NCBI GenBank assembly: GCA_005223045.1
Contig: NJBM01000010.1
Location: 140,958-204,957, forward strand
Direction of reading: 5' to 3'
Source of the DNA: Planctomycetes bacterium B3_Pla
GTDB lineage: Bacteria; Planctomycetota; Phycisphaerae; Sedimentisphaerales; Anaerobacaceae
DNA: 64,000 nt
In this document: positions 50,649 through 60,168 of the stretch, one piece after another
Layout: the number at the start of each line of letters is the position of its first letter
Numbering within the stretch: the first letter of the stretch is position 1
The notes under the pieces: generated by a model
The model's input: only the letters and a program-made list of their open reading frames with translations
What the model was told of the DNA's origin: nothing
Database searches by the model: none
Position numbers and translations under genes: made by a program

Positions 50649-52493
50649 CTAATCGAATGAACCTTCCATCAGTTGCACCAGCCACAGGAGGCCCGGGTTG
50701 CTCTTTGAGGCCGTCCGCTGTCTCAGTCTGGCCGGAGGTGCAAACTCCTGGGTGGCCCCTTCGATGGACTGAAGATACGAGAACTTCAGATTCCCGGCGT
50801 CGCCCAGATCGGTCGAGAAGGTAATTTCGTCAATAACGTCCGTTTTCAGGTCGATTTTGTAAGTGAGTTTGACGCCATCACAGTCCAGCTCGACCTGCGC
50901 GAAGCGGCTGTCCGGCAGATAGCCGGTCTCGAACGAAATACTCCGCTCGGCTGCATCGCGGCGTACCGTATCTATCGTGTGCAGGCCCATCCAGGGTCTG
51001 GCCAGCCCCTTGAAGAAGCTGCCGCCTCGATAGGTTCCAAGCTGCGTTGACGGCGCCCGGGATATGTGAGCTTCGTCGTACCTGTCAACAATCGTCAACG
51101 ACCCGACCTGCAGTTTCATCCAGGGGCTGTATTCCCTGCTGGCGCTGTAAACAAACGGTATTCTTCCGGCGCCGAAGACCTTCCGGCCGTTTACCCGGCC
51201 GCGGACTCGAAAGTAGGTCCAGCCGCGTTTGTGCATGACATCACGGTTGTCGATGGGCTTGCCGGCGGCCCAGTCAGGCTGGAAGTAATCCGCATCCAGT
51301 GCACTGGGATGGCGGATGACCTCGGGCCGATTGCTCTGTCCGGCTTCGTCACGGGAATCGAGGACCAGCAGATTAGAGCCTTTACCGGCTACTCGCGGGA
51401 CGGTCCTCGCGCCGGGCTGGGCCTGCTGGAGAAAAGCGGCCAATTGGGCGTTGTCCGTAGGCAGTATCGGCACGCTCAGGTCGCCTGCCCATGCGCGGTG
51501 GTTGTTTATGTGAGCAACACCGTCGTGAAAGTCATAATTTGCCTCGTCGTCCTGTAGTATCTGTCGAGAGGATTTGCCGCCGAGCGTACCGGAGTCTGCC
51601 CGCAGCATCATGGGTCCTGCCGGACCATGCGGGAAATAGTACAAATATTGTTCGCTCGCGTTGTTGTTGAAGCCGAACTGACTGACAGCCTGGGGATTGG
51701 CCGGCGGTGCGGCATCCTGCCTGGAGAGTATCGACGGCGCCACTATCGTGCCGGCAGTCAACGCGCCGGCCGCCGTCAATGATACAACTGTCGTTTTCGC
51801 GGTCGCCAGGACGGCGACTTCCGCCAGTAAGCCGACCTTGGTCGCAGCCGCTGTGACCGACACTTGTGCCGCTGCCGCCTCAGTTGGTGCCGTCATCTTC
51901 CCGAACACCGCCAGAGCGGCCAGCAAGGAGCCTTTGCTAAAGCCGTTGCGAGAAAGCTCTCGCTGCAAAGCCCTTTTCGCACGCAGGAACAACATTCGCG
52001 TGCTGAACTCGCTACAACCCAGCGACTCGGCGATCTCCGAGTGGGTCATGCCATCGTAGCAGCGCATAATCAAGACGGCCTTGTGCCGTACCCTGAGTCT
52101 TTTCATTGCCGCCGATACAATCCCTTTGAGTTCTTCGCTGACGAGGTTCTCAAGTCCATCCTGCCGGTCTTTGAGCGTCTCCCTTCGCTTTGCGCTGGCC
52201 AGAGCCAGATTTCGTTGTGTCCGTTCGGTTCTGTAAAACCGCCGCAGCTTGTTAGTGGCTATCCCGTGTAGCCAGGGCCAGAACCGTTCGGCGTTTTTGA
52301 GTTTGCCTAATGCCTTAACCATCTCGAACAAGGTCTCCTGTACTATTTCCTGCGTTAGGTCATTATCCTGGGTCATGCGGTACACATAAGTACGCAGGCG
52401 CTCTTTCGCCTGCTCCGCCAACTGATCGAGGCATTCCCTATCGCCGCGACGAGCCCGCCTGATCAGGTCGACCTGACACATCTTCTGATCCAT
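50649..52493 (-). CDS. ECF sigma factor fused to a membrane segment and an extracytoplasmic domain
   Basis: 614 residues from the ATG at 52493, seven bases after AGGAG; earlier in-frame starts lack a site. Sigma region 2 is LIRRARRGDRECLDQLAEQAKERLRTYVYRM ... LTQEIVQETLFEMVKAL and FWPWLHGIATNKLRRFYR. Region 4 is LRVRHKAVLIMRCYDGMTHSEIAESLGCSEFSTRMLFLRAKRALQREL. After about 190 come Ala-rich hydrophobic stretches (VGLLAEVAVLATAKTTVVSLTAAGALTAGTIVAPSIL) that can cross the membrane, then about 360 residues rich in beta structure with no family I know. Planctomycetes are known for ECF factors with C-terminal extensions. Signal sensing outside, with the sigma part tethered inside, is inference. 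The next gene encodes an exported beta-helix protein. Confidence 0.85.
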   Translation of the reverse strand: MDQKMCQVDLIRRARRGDRECLDQLAEQAKERLRTYVYRMTQDNDLTQEIVQETLFEMVKALGKLKNAERFWPWLHGIATNKLRRFYRTERTQRNLALASAKRRETLKDRQDGLENLVSEELKGIVSAAMKRLRVRHKAVLIMRCYDGMTHSEIAESLGCSEFSTRMLFLRAKRALQRELSRNGFSKGSLLAALAVFGKMTAPTEAAAAQVSVTAAATKVGLLAEVAVLATAKTTVVSLTAAGALTAGTIVAPSILSRQDAAPPANPQAVSQFGFNNNASEQYLYYFPHGPAGPMMLRADSGTLGGKSSRQILQDDEANYDFHDGVAHINNHRAWAGDLSVPILPTDNAQLAAFLQQAQPGARTVPRVAGKGSNLLVLDSRDEAGQSNRPEVIRHPSALDADYFQPDWAAGKPIDNRDVMHKRGWTYFRVRGRVNGRKVFGAGRIPFVYSASREYSPWMKLQVGSLTIVDRYDEAHISRAPSTQLGTYRGGSFFKGLARPWMGLHTIDTVRRDAAERSISFETGYLPDSRFAQVELDCDGVKLTYKIDLKTDVIDEITFSTDLGDAGNLKFSYLQSIEGATQEFAPPARLRQRTASKSNPGLLWLVQLMEGSFD

Positions 52494-52955
52494 TACCGGG
52501 CTCCTGTTAGTTACCATTTCACGATCCCAAAAACTGTAATAAAGTGCCACTAACGCTGCAAAATGTAACGTTTTTTCCCGAATTTGGCCGTCAAACCACC
52601 GCCGGCGGTATTCCGGTCCATGCTAAAAGTAAACGAGCGTGTCCGAGCGGGCGTTCTGATAGTATTTAAGTCTTTTGCGGGGCGGCGTTTGGAATTAAGA
52701 ATTAAGAATTTTGAATGTTGAATGTTGAATGTTGAATTCCCAATTCTGCATCCTGAATTCCCATCCCAGCACTCCGGCGCCTCTGCGGACTACATAAACA
52801 TCGTAGCATTTTCCTAGGCGCAAATCAAGAAAAACCTCTGCCGCTTTCTTGCTATTTACACCGGATACTATATACTTTTCCCCGTGAGTCAGTTGCAGCC
52901 AAATTACGAAGTTTCGGTTGTATAGTTTCTGTCGATTACGTCTGGAGGTCACAAA
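52494..52955. other. Divergent intergenic region with a simple repeat
   Basis: 462 bp between the sigma-fusion gene (-) and the exported hydratase (+). It holds both promoters and the AT-rich repeat at 52691-52758. No credible gene. Confidence 0.65.
52691..52758. repeat. Short tandem AT-rich repeat (GAATTAA / TTGAATG units)
   Basis: GAATTAAGAATTAAGAATTT is followed by four TTGAATG-like units. Similar dispersed stretches occur in many genomes; here it is intergenic. Confidence 0.75.
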
Positions 52956-53840
52956 ATGAGACACGCGAGAAAGCTCATCTTCCCGGTCATTTCTCTGGTG
53001 GTATTGAGCGGTTTTTTGGTGGCGGCAGGCCGGCCCGCGTACGGCCAAGACGGCTTGAAGGTGGACGAAATGGTCGAGGAGATACTTGCCGCACATGAGA
53101 ATCAGACGCAAATCCAATACCTGACTAAAACGTACGGCTCATTCTCTATTGAGCGGGCCTATCAGATTCAGGCCGTACTGGCAAAAGGACTTAGCAAAAA
53201 ACTGGGCGATGTGTCCGGCTACAAGGTTGCGTACGCCAGCAAAGCGGCACAGAAGCAGTTCGGCGTGGATGAGCCGGCAAGCGGTCCTTTATTCCGGCTT
53301 CAGCGCGTGCCGAACGGTTCCAATCTTCCGGCCAATGCTTTTGTCGAACTGGCAATGGAAACGGAGATAGCTTTTACGATAGGCAAGCGAATCGACAAGA
53401 ACATCAAGAACGTTGACGAATTGAAGAAATACGTCAAATGGGTACATACGGCCTTCGACATCGGTGATTATCGCTTCGTCTCAGGCAAGGATAAGCCAAC
53501 TCCTCAGGATATGATCGCCAGCGGCGCAGGCGCGCACTTCCACGTGCTTGGCCCGGCGGTGGCGCCGGACAAAGTGAATGTCGATGCTTTGACGCTCAAG
53601 CTGGCGCGGAATGGAAAGACCCTTGCCGAAAGTCCCGCCACGAATGTTATGGGCAGCCCGTGGAATTCACTGCTCTGGCTGGCTAACAAGCTGGCTAAGT
53701 CCGGCGGCTCGCTGGGGCCGGGAGATGTCGTTGTCAGCGGCACCGCAGCACCGGCGTACAAGGTCAAGGGAAACAAGATTAAAGGCAATTACGAAGGAGA
53801 CTGCGGAGCTTTGGGCAGAGTCACCCTGACGATCAATTGA
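52956..53840 (+). CDS. Exported 2-keto-4-pentenoate hydratase-like protein (FAH superfamily)
   Basis: 294 residues. The N-terminus is a signal peptide ([25 protein letters not shown]), which is unusual since family members are cytoplasmic. The mature part matches MhpD/hydratase-decarboxylase enzymes: [37 protein letters not shown], then [14 protein letters not shown] with the metal-binding Glu residues, and a closing [18 protein letters not shown]. Family enzymes add water to 2-hydroxypentadienoate in aromatic breakdown. The periplasmic substrate is unknown. It is 34-49 bp upstream of the aminotransferase gene on the same strand. Confidence 0.87.
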   Translation: MRHARKLIFPVISLVVLSGFLVAAGRPAYGQDGLKVDEMVEEILAAHENQTQIQYLTKTYGSFSIERAYQIQAVLAKGLSKKLGDVSGYKVAYASKAAQKQFGVDEPASGPLFRLQRVPNGSNLPANAFVELAMETEIAFTIGKRIDKNIKNVDELKKYVKWVHTAFDIGDYRFVSGKDKPTPQDMIASGAGAHFHVLGPAVAPDKVNVDALTLKLARNGKTLAESPATNVMGSPWNSLLWLANKLAKSGGSLGPGDVVVSGTAAPAYKVKGNKIKGNYEGDCGALGRVTLTIN

Positions 53841-53874
53841 AAGCCGGATTCCTGACAGTCAGAGATCGCAATAT

Positions 53875-55059
53875 ATGGGAACGATAACGATGAATACACC
53901 CAATACACTAAAGCGCGTCCTGATGGGGCCGGGGCCGTCCGACGTTGACCCAAGAGTTCTGGAAGCACTGTCGCGTCCGACCATCGGACACCTCGACCCT
54001 GCATTCCTGGAGGTGTTGAACGAAGTACGTGAGCTGCTCCAATATACTTTTCAGACCGGGAACGAGATGACGTTTGCCGTCTCCGGCACGGGAAGCGCCG
54101 GCATGGAAACCTGCGTGGTGAATCTCATCGAGCCGGGCGATTCTATGCTCGTGTGCATTAACGGCGTGTTCGGCAAACGCATGACGGACGTTGCAGAAAG
54201 ATGCGGCGCCGATACTTCGACAGTCGAAATCGACTGGGGCAAGGCCTTCGAGCCCGGGCAGATTGCCGACGCCCTCAAGAAGAAGCCGGCAAAGGTTGTC
54301 GGAATCGTTCATGCCGAGACCTCGACGGGTGTATGTCAGCCGCTCGAAGAGATTTCCAAAATCGTCCACGACAGCGGTGCGTTACTTTTGGTCGATGCGG
54401 TGACGAGCCTGGGGGGAATGAACGTTGACGTTGACGGCTTGAAAATCGATGCCTGCTATTCCGGCACGCAAAAATGCCTGTCCTGCCCGCCGGGGCTGGC
54501 GCCGGTTACCTTTAACGATGCTGCGCTAAATGTGATTGAGAATCGCAAGACGAAGGTGCGGAGCTGGTATCTCGATGTGTCCATGATCCGCAAGTATTGG
54601 GGCAGCGAACGCCTTTACCATCACACCGCGCCGATTAACATGAACTATGCCCTGCTGGAGGCCCTGAAGATGGTCAGGGAAGAAGGGCTTGAGCAACGCT
54701 GGGCGCGCCATTTGGCCAACCACAAGACCCTCAAGGCCGGGCTGTCCGCTGTCGGAATCGAGTACGTCCCCGAGGCGGGATTCGAGCTTCCCATGCTCAA
54801 CGCTGTTTCAATTCCTGCCGGCGTGGATGATGCCGCCGTGCGGAAACAGTTGCTCGACGAGTTCAATATTGAAATTGGCGGCGGATTGGGGGCTTTTAAG
54901 GGAAAAGCGTGGCGCATCGGTCTGATGGGTTCGGCCTCGACGCTCAGCAACGTTATGCTGTTTCTGGCGGCGCTGGAGAAGTGCCTTGCCGATCAGGGTG
55001 TTAAATTTGAACGGGGTGCAAGCATAGCTGCCGCCACAGAGCAGGCCGGCGCGAAATGA
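53875..55059 (+). CDS. Alanine/serine-glyoxylate aminotransferase (class V, PLP)
   Basis: 394 residues (389 if started at the ATG at 53890, which has GGGA nearby; the choice is open). The fold-type I class V signatures are [52 protein letters not shown] and the PLP lysine K200 (counted from 53875) in [15 protein letters not shown]. This is the pattern of AGXT-like alanine-glyoxylate or serine-glyoxylate/pyruvate aminotransferases. It is followed by a hydroxyacid dehydrogenase, so conversion of serine to hydroxypyruvate and then glycerate, with glyoxylate taken to glycine, is a sensible joint role. Confidence 0.93.
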   Translation: MGTITMNTPNTLKRVLMGPGPSDVDPRVLEALSRPTIGHLDPAFLEVLNEVRELLQYTFQTGNEMTFAVSGTGSAGMETCVVNLIEPGDSMLVCINGVFGKRMTDVAERCGADTSTVEIDWGKAFEPGQIADALKKKPAKVVGIVHAETSTGVCQPLEEISKIVHDSGALLLVDAVTSLGGMNVDVDGLKIDACYSGTQKCLSCPPGLAPVTFNDAALNVIENRKTKVRSWYLDVSMIRKYWGSERLYHHTAPINMNYALLEALKMVREEGLEQRWARHLANHKTLKAGLSAVGIEYVPEAGFELPMLNAVSIPAGVDDAAVRKQLLDEFNIEIGGGLGAFKGKAWRIGLMGSASTLSNVMLFLAALEKCLADQGVKFERGASIAAATEQAGAK

Positions 55060-55108
55060 CATTGTTGTTCTCGCAGCGTCCCGGCGGCTCGACAAGCCGG
55101 AGAATCAA

Positions 55109-56065
55109 ATGCTTAGAATCGTTGTCCTGGATGGTTTCACCCTCAATCCCGGAGACCTTAGCTGGAATGGTCTCGAGGAACTCGGCGATTGTGTAATTTA
55201 CGATCGGACCGCCCCCGAAGACACTGTGCAGCGGGCGGATGGCGCCGAGATTGTTATAACGAACAAGATAGTGCTCTCATCCGATGTAATCGGGCGCCTC
55301 GCCAGGCTCCGGTATATTGGCGTTACGGCAACGGGTTACAATATAGTGGACGTTGAGGCTGCCCGTAAGCGGGGTATCCCGGTGACTAATGTTCCGACTT
55401 ATGGAACGGCTTCGGTGGCCCAGATGGTCTTTGCGCATCTGTTGAATCTTACGCAGAATGTTGCCCACCATGCACGGACTGTAAGTGACGGACGATGGTG
55501 CTCAAGCCCGGATTTTTGTTACTGGGATACGCCGCTGGTAGAGCTTAGCGGGCTGACAATGGGCATCGTCGGTTTCGGGCGAATCGGTCAGGCAACGGCA
55601 AAGCTGGCGCGGGCGTTCGGCATGAAGGTCGTCGCTTATGACGTCACGATGCCGGCACATACGCCCGAAGGGTGTGAGATGGTGACGTTGGAGGATGTCT
55701 TTCGTCTCGCCGATGTCGTCAGTCTGCACTGTCCGCTAACGGGCCAAACCGAGAATCTCGTTGACGAGCAGCGTCTGGCCCTGATGAAGAAAAGCGCATT
55801 CTTGATCAATACGAGCCGGGGGCCGCTTATCGACGAAGAGGCCCTGGCCGACGCACTCGATGCCGGGAAGATAGCGGGCGCGGGCCTGGATGTACTCGCC
55901 GCCGAACCGCCTGATGAGCGGAATCCACTGCTAAAGATCGAGAATTGCTATGTCACTCCCCACATCGCCTGGGCCACCCGGTCGGCGAGAGAAAGGCTGC
56001 TGAATGTAGCCGTCGAGAATGTTGCCGCTTTCATTGCAGGCGAGCCGAAGAACGTGGTCAATTGA
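55109..56065 (+). CDS. D-2-hydroxyacid dehydrogenase, probably glycerate dehydrogenase/hydroxypyruvate reductase
   Basis: 318 residues. The NAD-binding GxGxxG is GIVGFGRIGQATAKLA. The catalytic triad is Arg237 (INTSRGPLID), Glu266 (AAEPPDE) and His285 (VTPHIAW). The overall form, including GVTATGYNIVDVEAARKRGIPVTNVPTYGT, fits D-glycerate dehydrogenases. It lies 49 bp after the aminotransferase on the same strand, which supports the hydroxypyruvate-to-glycerate step. The exact substrate is inferred. Confidence 0.92.
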   Translation: MLRIVVLDGFTLNPGDLSWNGLEELGDCVIYDRTAPEDTVQRADGAEIVITNKIVLSSDVIGRLARLRYIGVTATGYNIVDVEAARKRGIPVTNVPTYGTASVAQMVFAHLLNLTQNVAHHARTVSDGRWCSSPDFCYWDTPLVELSGLTMGIVGFGRIGQATAKLARAFGMKVVAYDVTMPAHTPEGCEMVTLEDVFRLADVVSLHCPLTGQTENLVDEQRLALMKKSAFLINTSRGPLIDEEALADALDAGKIAGAGLDVLAAEPPDERNPLLKIENCYVTPHIAWATRSARERLLNVAVENVAAFIAGEPKNVVN

Positions 56066-56119
56066 TTTTCGGTTTGCGATTGCCGAATTTCGATTTGAGG
56101 CGCTTCAATCGAAAATCCA

Positions 56120-56857
56120 TCAATCCGGCTCGCCGGTGTACCATCTGCGGGGGACGTCTTCGCCGGTGGTTTCTTCAATCTCCGTCACGTGGCCGTCAAG
56201 CCAGACAGTCACGCATGTGCCGCGGTGGCGAAAACATTCCTGAATCGCCTCCGGGAAGTTGCCGAGTGTCCCGCCGTTGCGCCACTGCGGCAGATTCATA
56301 CTCTCTCCGGGCCGGATGTGAAACATATCTCCGTTGTCGTCCAGCTTTTGCTCGATATGATCCTGGAAGGCTATCACCTCGCTGTGACGCTTGAAATCCA
56401 AATCGATCTTCTTGTTCGTGATGTAACCGTTAATACCGTATGAGCAATACCTGAAATACTGCTGCGCCGGCAAACCCCAGGGCGAACCCCATTCCGGCCA
56501 ATCGTCCACGCGTTTCGTGCCGGGGCAGCGAAAGATTTTCTTGTTCTTCGAGTACGGAAAGTATGCAATTCCCCAGTAGGCCAGTGAATCGTTTGGCCCG
56601 TAGTCTTTGACGACCGACGGATTCATGTGCGCATTGTCCCACAGGCCGTTATTGGGTGAGTTATGCGTTTTTCCGTCGTAATCGTCCACGTACATTCTTA
56701 CTGCCAGTACGAGCCCCTGGACATGTGCCATGCAGACGGTCTTCTTGGCCTGGTCCTTCACAGCCCTCAGAGCGGGCATAAGGATCGAAAGCAGCAATGC
56801 TATAATAGCGATCACCACCAAAAGTTCTATTAACGTAAAAGCTCTTCTTTTGCTCAT
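56120..56857 (-). CDS. Type II secretion/pilin-like protein
   Basis: 245 residues from the ATG at 56857 ([26 protein letters not shown]), with AAGGAGG upstream. The frame can be extended 470 bp further, but the pilin motif fixes the start. As at 30912, Ala precedes the first Phe instead of Gly. The globular part has IFRCPGTKRVDDWPEW and the closing TVWLDGHVTEIEETTGEDV. It is convergent with the dehydrogenase, with 54 bp between stops. Confidence 0.92.
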   Translation of the reverse strand: MSKRRAFTLIELLVVIAIIALLLSILMPALRAVKDQAKKTVCMAHVQGLVLAVRMYVDDYDGKTHNSPNNGLWDNAHMNPSVVKDYGPNDSLAYWGIAYFPYSKNKKIFRCPGTKRVDDWPEWGSPWGLPAQQYFRYCSYGINGYITNKKIDLDFKRHSEVIAFQDHIEQKLDDNGDMFHIRPGESMNLPQWRNGGTLGNFPEAIQECFRHRGTCVTVWLDGHVTEIEETTGEDVPRRWYTGEPD

Positions 56858-57151
56858 GATCAACCTCCTTCTCTTTCTTGAGAAAGTCTTTCTCGGCCAA
56901 CACGTCGTTCGAGTCCGATACGTCTTACCTTTGAGTTTGTCGTGCACATTATAACATAACCGGTTGCGACAATGCAACCGATTTGTGGCAAATTCCGCAA
57001 GTGCGCTGAAAAAGTTTCCGCTTGGTGGACGCCTGAAGATCATTGCAGGCAGGGCGAGAATCGAGTATCCTGACGCAAAATACAGGGGCGATCCTGCATG
57101 GCTGTCCTGAGCGCCCCGGCAGGATCTTATGATTTGAAGGATTGATTGACT

Positions 57152-57529
57152 ATGAATTTGTCCGATTATTTCGAGAATGCAGAAGGTTTGGGCATTTTGG
57201 CCACATCCGATTCGGATGGAATGGTTGATATCGCCGTTTATTCCAGACCGCACGTCGTTGATGAAACCACGGTCGCCTTTGTCATGAAGGAGCGTCTGAG
57301 CCACCGAAACCTCAAATCCAACCCGCACGCTGCTTACATGTTCGTCGAGCAGGGCGGCGGATGTGCCGGCAAGAGGTTGTATCTGACCATGATCCGGGAG
57401 GAAACCAACACATCGCTCGTGGAAGAGTTCCGAAAGAGGCAGCCGGCAATGTATCCGGCCGGCGACGACTCAAACAAGTACATAGTGTTCTTCCAGGTGG
57501 AAAATGTCTGGCCCCTCGTCGGCGACTAA
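57152..57529 (+). CDS. Pyridoxamine 5'-phosphate oxidase-like flavin-binding protein
   Basis: 125 residues from the ATG at 57152; a TTG two codons earlier is also possible. The split-barrel pattern of the PNPOx-like family is visible: LGILATSDSDGMVDIAVYSRPHVVDETTVAFVMKERLSHRNLKSNPHAAYMFVE. The short length fits the pyridoxamine 5'-phosphate oxidase family rather than true PdxH. A flavin or F420 cofactor is likely. The stop is 6 bp from the convergent sulfatase stop. Confidence 0.85.
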   Translation: MNLSDYFENAEGLGILATSDSDGMVDIAVYSRPHVVDETTVAFVMKERLSHRNLKSNPHAAYMFVEQGGGCAGKRLYLTMIREETNTSLVEEFRKRQPAMYPAGDDSNKYIVFFQVENVWPLVGD

Positions 57530-57535
57530 AGCAGA

Positions 57536-59002
57536 CTATTGGCGCAGGTTTCTTGGGGTTGGCTCGGCAACAAAGCCGGCCGGCCGTTGATTTTTGCCGG
57601 GGCGGTCAACGTCGCCCAGGTCCTCGCGAGCTTTCTCAACTAATGCAAGCAGGCGCGTCACGACATCCGGATGTTCATTCGCGAGATTCCGGGTCTCGCC
57701 TAAGTCGGCCTCAAGGTCATATAGCTCGGCATGGCTTGGTTTCGTTCTGCCGCTGAAGTTCTGCCACTTGGCCTCAAGCGGAAGATACAGCTTCCACTTG
57801 CCGGAGCGGACAGCCTGGAGCTGCTCCATATAGTAATAGTAAAAAGCCGCGTAAGGAGACTTAGCCCCAGCCTTGCCGGTTATCAGAGGCCGGATATCAT
57901 GGCCGTCAATGATTCGGTCCTTCGGAATTCCAGCACCGGCCAGCCGGGCAAACGTGGGAAGCAAATCCATCATCGTACACAATTCGCTGCACGTTGTTCC
58001 TGCTGGAATTCTGCCGGGCCACCGCATAATGCACGGCACGCGCTGTCCCCCTTCGGCGGTTGTGTACCCCCAGCCGACTAATGGAAGGTTAAGCCCCTGT
58101 GGCGGATTGCGCCGGGGAGCGCCATTGTCGGACGCCCAAATCACCAACGTGCGCTCATCGAGACCAAGCTGCTTGATGGTGCGGAGGATCTCGCCGGTGG
58201 ACCAATCCAGCTCTTCGACCGAATCGCCCCACGGGCCGTTCGCCGATTTGCCCCGAAATTCTTTGCTCGCGAAAGGCGCCCTGGTGCTGCCCGGCATGGC
58301 GTGAGGCAGGTAAACAAAGAAAGGTCTGTTCTTATTGGCTGTGATAAATTCGATTGCCTTGTCGGTGTAACGCTTTGTCAGAAGATTCCGATCGGCAGGA
58401 GCCTCGATGACTTTTTCATTCTCCATCAACGGCAAAGGCGGCCAGTCCCGACCCTGGCGCTGCGTCATGTCGTCGCTGTAAGGGATGCCTAAGTAGTAGT
58501 CGAATCCCTGCCGTCGCGGCAGAAACGGCAACTGGTCACCGAGGTGCCACTTGCCGATACACGCCGTCGCGTAGCCCCGGGACTTTAGCACTTCTGCGAT
58601 GGTAACTTCTTTGGGATTCAAGCCCTTCTTTGACACGGGCCGCAGAACGGCGCCGCCGTCGCCGGCAACGTGCATATTAACTCTGCGAGGATAACAACCG
58701 GTCATCAAGCTGGCCCGGGAAGGTGTGCAGACGCCGCTGGTGGCATAGAAGTCCGTAAACTGCATTCCCTCGGCAGCCATGCGATCAATGTTCGGTGTCC
58801 GGTGCAGCTCTGAACCAAAGCAGACGACATCGCCGTAGCCGAGGTTGTCGCAAAGTATGACGATGAAGTTGGGCCTGGAGTCACTCACGGCAGACGCGGT
58901 AAATATCGGGACGTTAGCACAGCCGAGACCAAGCAGCAGAGTCCGGCCAAGAAAATGGCGGCGGCTCGTTATCATCTGCCTTGTCTGCGATTTCTTAGTC
59001 AT
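57536..59002 (-). CDS. Tat-exported sulfatase, formylglycine (Cys) type
   Basis: 488 residues. The signal has twin Arg (SRRHFLGRTLLLGLGCANVPIF). The formylglycine site is C92-T-P-S-R. The metal site reads ILCDNLGYGD, with Asn in place of the second Asp of DDxGYGD; Asp is more usual, so metal geometry may differ. GKWHLGDQLPFLPRRQG and WASDNGAPR are present. The C-terminal SGKWKLYLP ... LYDLEADLGETRNLANEHPDVV fits the family. It lies 23 bp from the DUF6807 gene on the same strand and is probably co-transcribed with it. Confidence 0.95.
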   Translation of the reverse strand: MTKKSQTRQMITSRRHFLGRTLLLGLGCANVPIFTASAVSDSRPNFIVILCDNLGYGDVVCFGSELHRTPNIDRMAAEGMQFTDFYATSGVCTPSRASLMTGCYPRRVNMHVAGDGGAVLRPVSKKGLNPKEVTIAEVLKSRGYATACIGKWHLGDQLPFLPRRQGFDYYLGIPYSDDMTQRQGRDWPPLPLMENEKVIEAPADRNLLTKRYTDKAIEFITANKNRPFFVYLPHAMPGSTRAPFASKEFRGKSANGPWGDSVEELDWSTGEILRTIKQLGLDERTLVIWASDNGAPRRNPPQGLNLPLVGWGYTTAEGGQRVPCIMRWPGRIPAGTTCSELCTMMDLLPTFARLAGAGIPKDRIIDGHDIRPLITGKAGAKSPYAAFYYYYMEQLQAVRSGKWKLYLPLEAKWQNFSGRTKPSHAELYDLEADLGETRNLANEHPDVVTRLLALVEKAREDLGDVDRPGKNQRPAGFVAEPTPRNLRQ

Positions 59003-59025
59003 ACGAGAAGCTGTCTCTATTTGCC

Positions 59026-60012
59026 TTAAAATCCCGGCAGAGTCTCGCTGTTGTACTCGGCCTGCAATTTGTCGAGATTCACGTGTTTGACGTCGCCGCG
59101 ATGGATGATGAGGCGATAGCGCAAGACGAGCGGTTTCTCGCGGGACAGCGGCACCGGATCACGCCCCGGATAAACGGCATTCTGGCAGCTTCCCTTTCTT
59201 CTGAGTATCCATCGCTGCGGATAGCCGGGCGAGGAACTGTGGCACAGTATCGCCAGCCCGCTGGTCTTGCCTGGCTTTCCGAGATTGCCCGAGAAGTCAA
59301 GCCAGGGGCCGGCTTCGACAGACAGCGTGGTCGGCTCCACGGGACCGTCCGTGCCGGTGAACGCAAGACCTTCGGGTAATGGGATCCTTGTCGAGAAACC
59401 GCCGTAGCCCTTTACGTCTTCGGAGCCGCCGAGGCGCATGTGGGATTCCAGAGCGAGCAGCTCGATCCGGAAGTCTATCTTGCGCATATCGTCCTTGGCG
59501 CAGTGGACGCGGATGGTCGTCGTCTCTTTTACAAGCGGTACTTGCTTTCCGGTCGAATCGGTGCGGAGCGGCGACTTCCAGTGGACGTGCACCTGCAGGG
59601 CGCGCGACTGGGAATCCGTGGTCAGTATCTTGGCCTGGTAAACATCCCAGCGAGAATCTATTGTCGCCCAGGGATCGCTGAGCTTCATATCGCTGAGCCA
59701 CAACTGGTGCCAGGCCCAGAATACGCCGCGATGATGCGGATGGTCGCGCGGGAAGTCTTCGGTCAGGACTTCGCCATCGAGGCCGTACAGCGGATGGATG
59801 TAATTGGCTCGCGTGTATTTTCCATCCAGGGATTTATGCTTGCGCTGGTAAAACATTACTTTTTCCCGGCCCTCTGCAATGACAAAGCCCTGATCGGTTT
59901 CGGAAATGCTGATGGGATGTGGCGCCGCTGTGCCCCTAAGGGGCAAGCTGCAGGCGGCAAGAATCGTTAGGATTGCCGGGGTTGTCAGGAATTCGTTTCT
60001 GAAATTTTTCAT
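59026..60012 (-). CDS. Exported DUF6807 (PmoA-like) protein
   Basis: 328 residues with a signal peptide (TTPAILTILAACSLPLRGTAA). The DUF6807 signature is clear: YIHPLYGLDGEVLTEDFPRDHPHHRGVFWAWHQLW, with three His close together, and a beta-rich rest. The family is frequent beside sulfatases, Gfo/Idh/MocA and GH genes in planctomycetes and Bacteroidetes; its function is unknown. The His cluster suggests metal or sugar binding. It leads the sulfatase at 57536. Confidence 0.88.
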   Translation of the reverse strand: MKNFRNEFLTTPAILTILAACSLPLRGTAAPHPISISETDQGFVIAEGREKVMFYQRKHKSLDGKYTRANYIHPLYGLDGEVLTEDFPRDHPHHRGVFWAWHQLWLSDMKLSDPWATIDSRWDVYQAKILTTDSQSRALQVHVHWKSPLRTDSTGKQVPLVKETTTIRVHCAKDDMRKIDFRIELLALESHMRLGGSEDVKGYGGFSTRIPLPEGLAFTGTDGPVEPTTLSVEAGPWLDFSGNLGKPGKTSGLAILCHSSSPGYPQRWILRRKGSCQNAVYPGRDPVPLSREKPLVLRYRLIIHRGDVKHVNLDKLQAEYNSETLPGF

Positions 60013-60168
60013 CGCTCTGTCCTTTCCGAAAATAACATGAATTCTTCAATGGCTCTGCAGATTGTAACCTTTTTGACTCCGAGGTAAAGAGCTGTTCCAG
60101 ATGCCGGCAGGGCAAACGAGAAATAGCCGTTGTGCAGACCGAATACATTTGATATTCTTGTTGGGACT

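Noticed and set aside
56858..57328. Upstream extension of the pilin gene at 56120
   Set aside because: The prepilin motif and a strong ribosome site fix the start at 56857.
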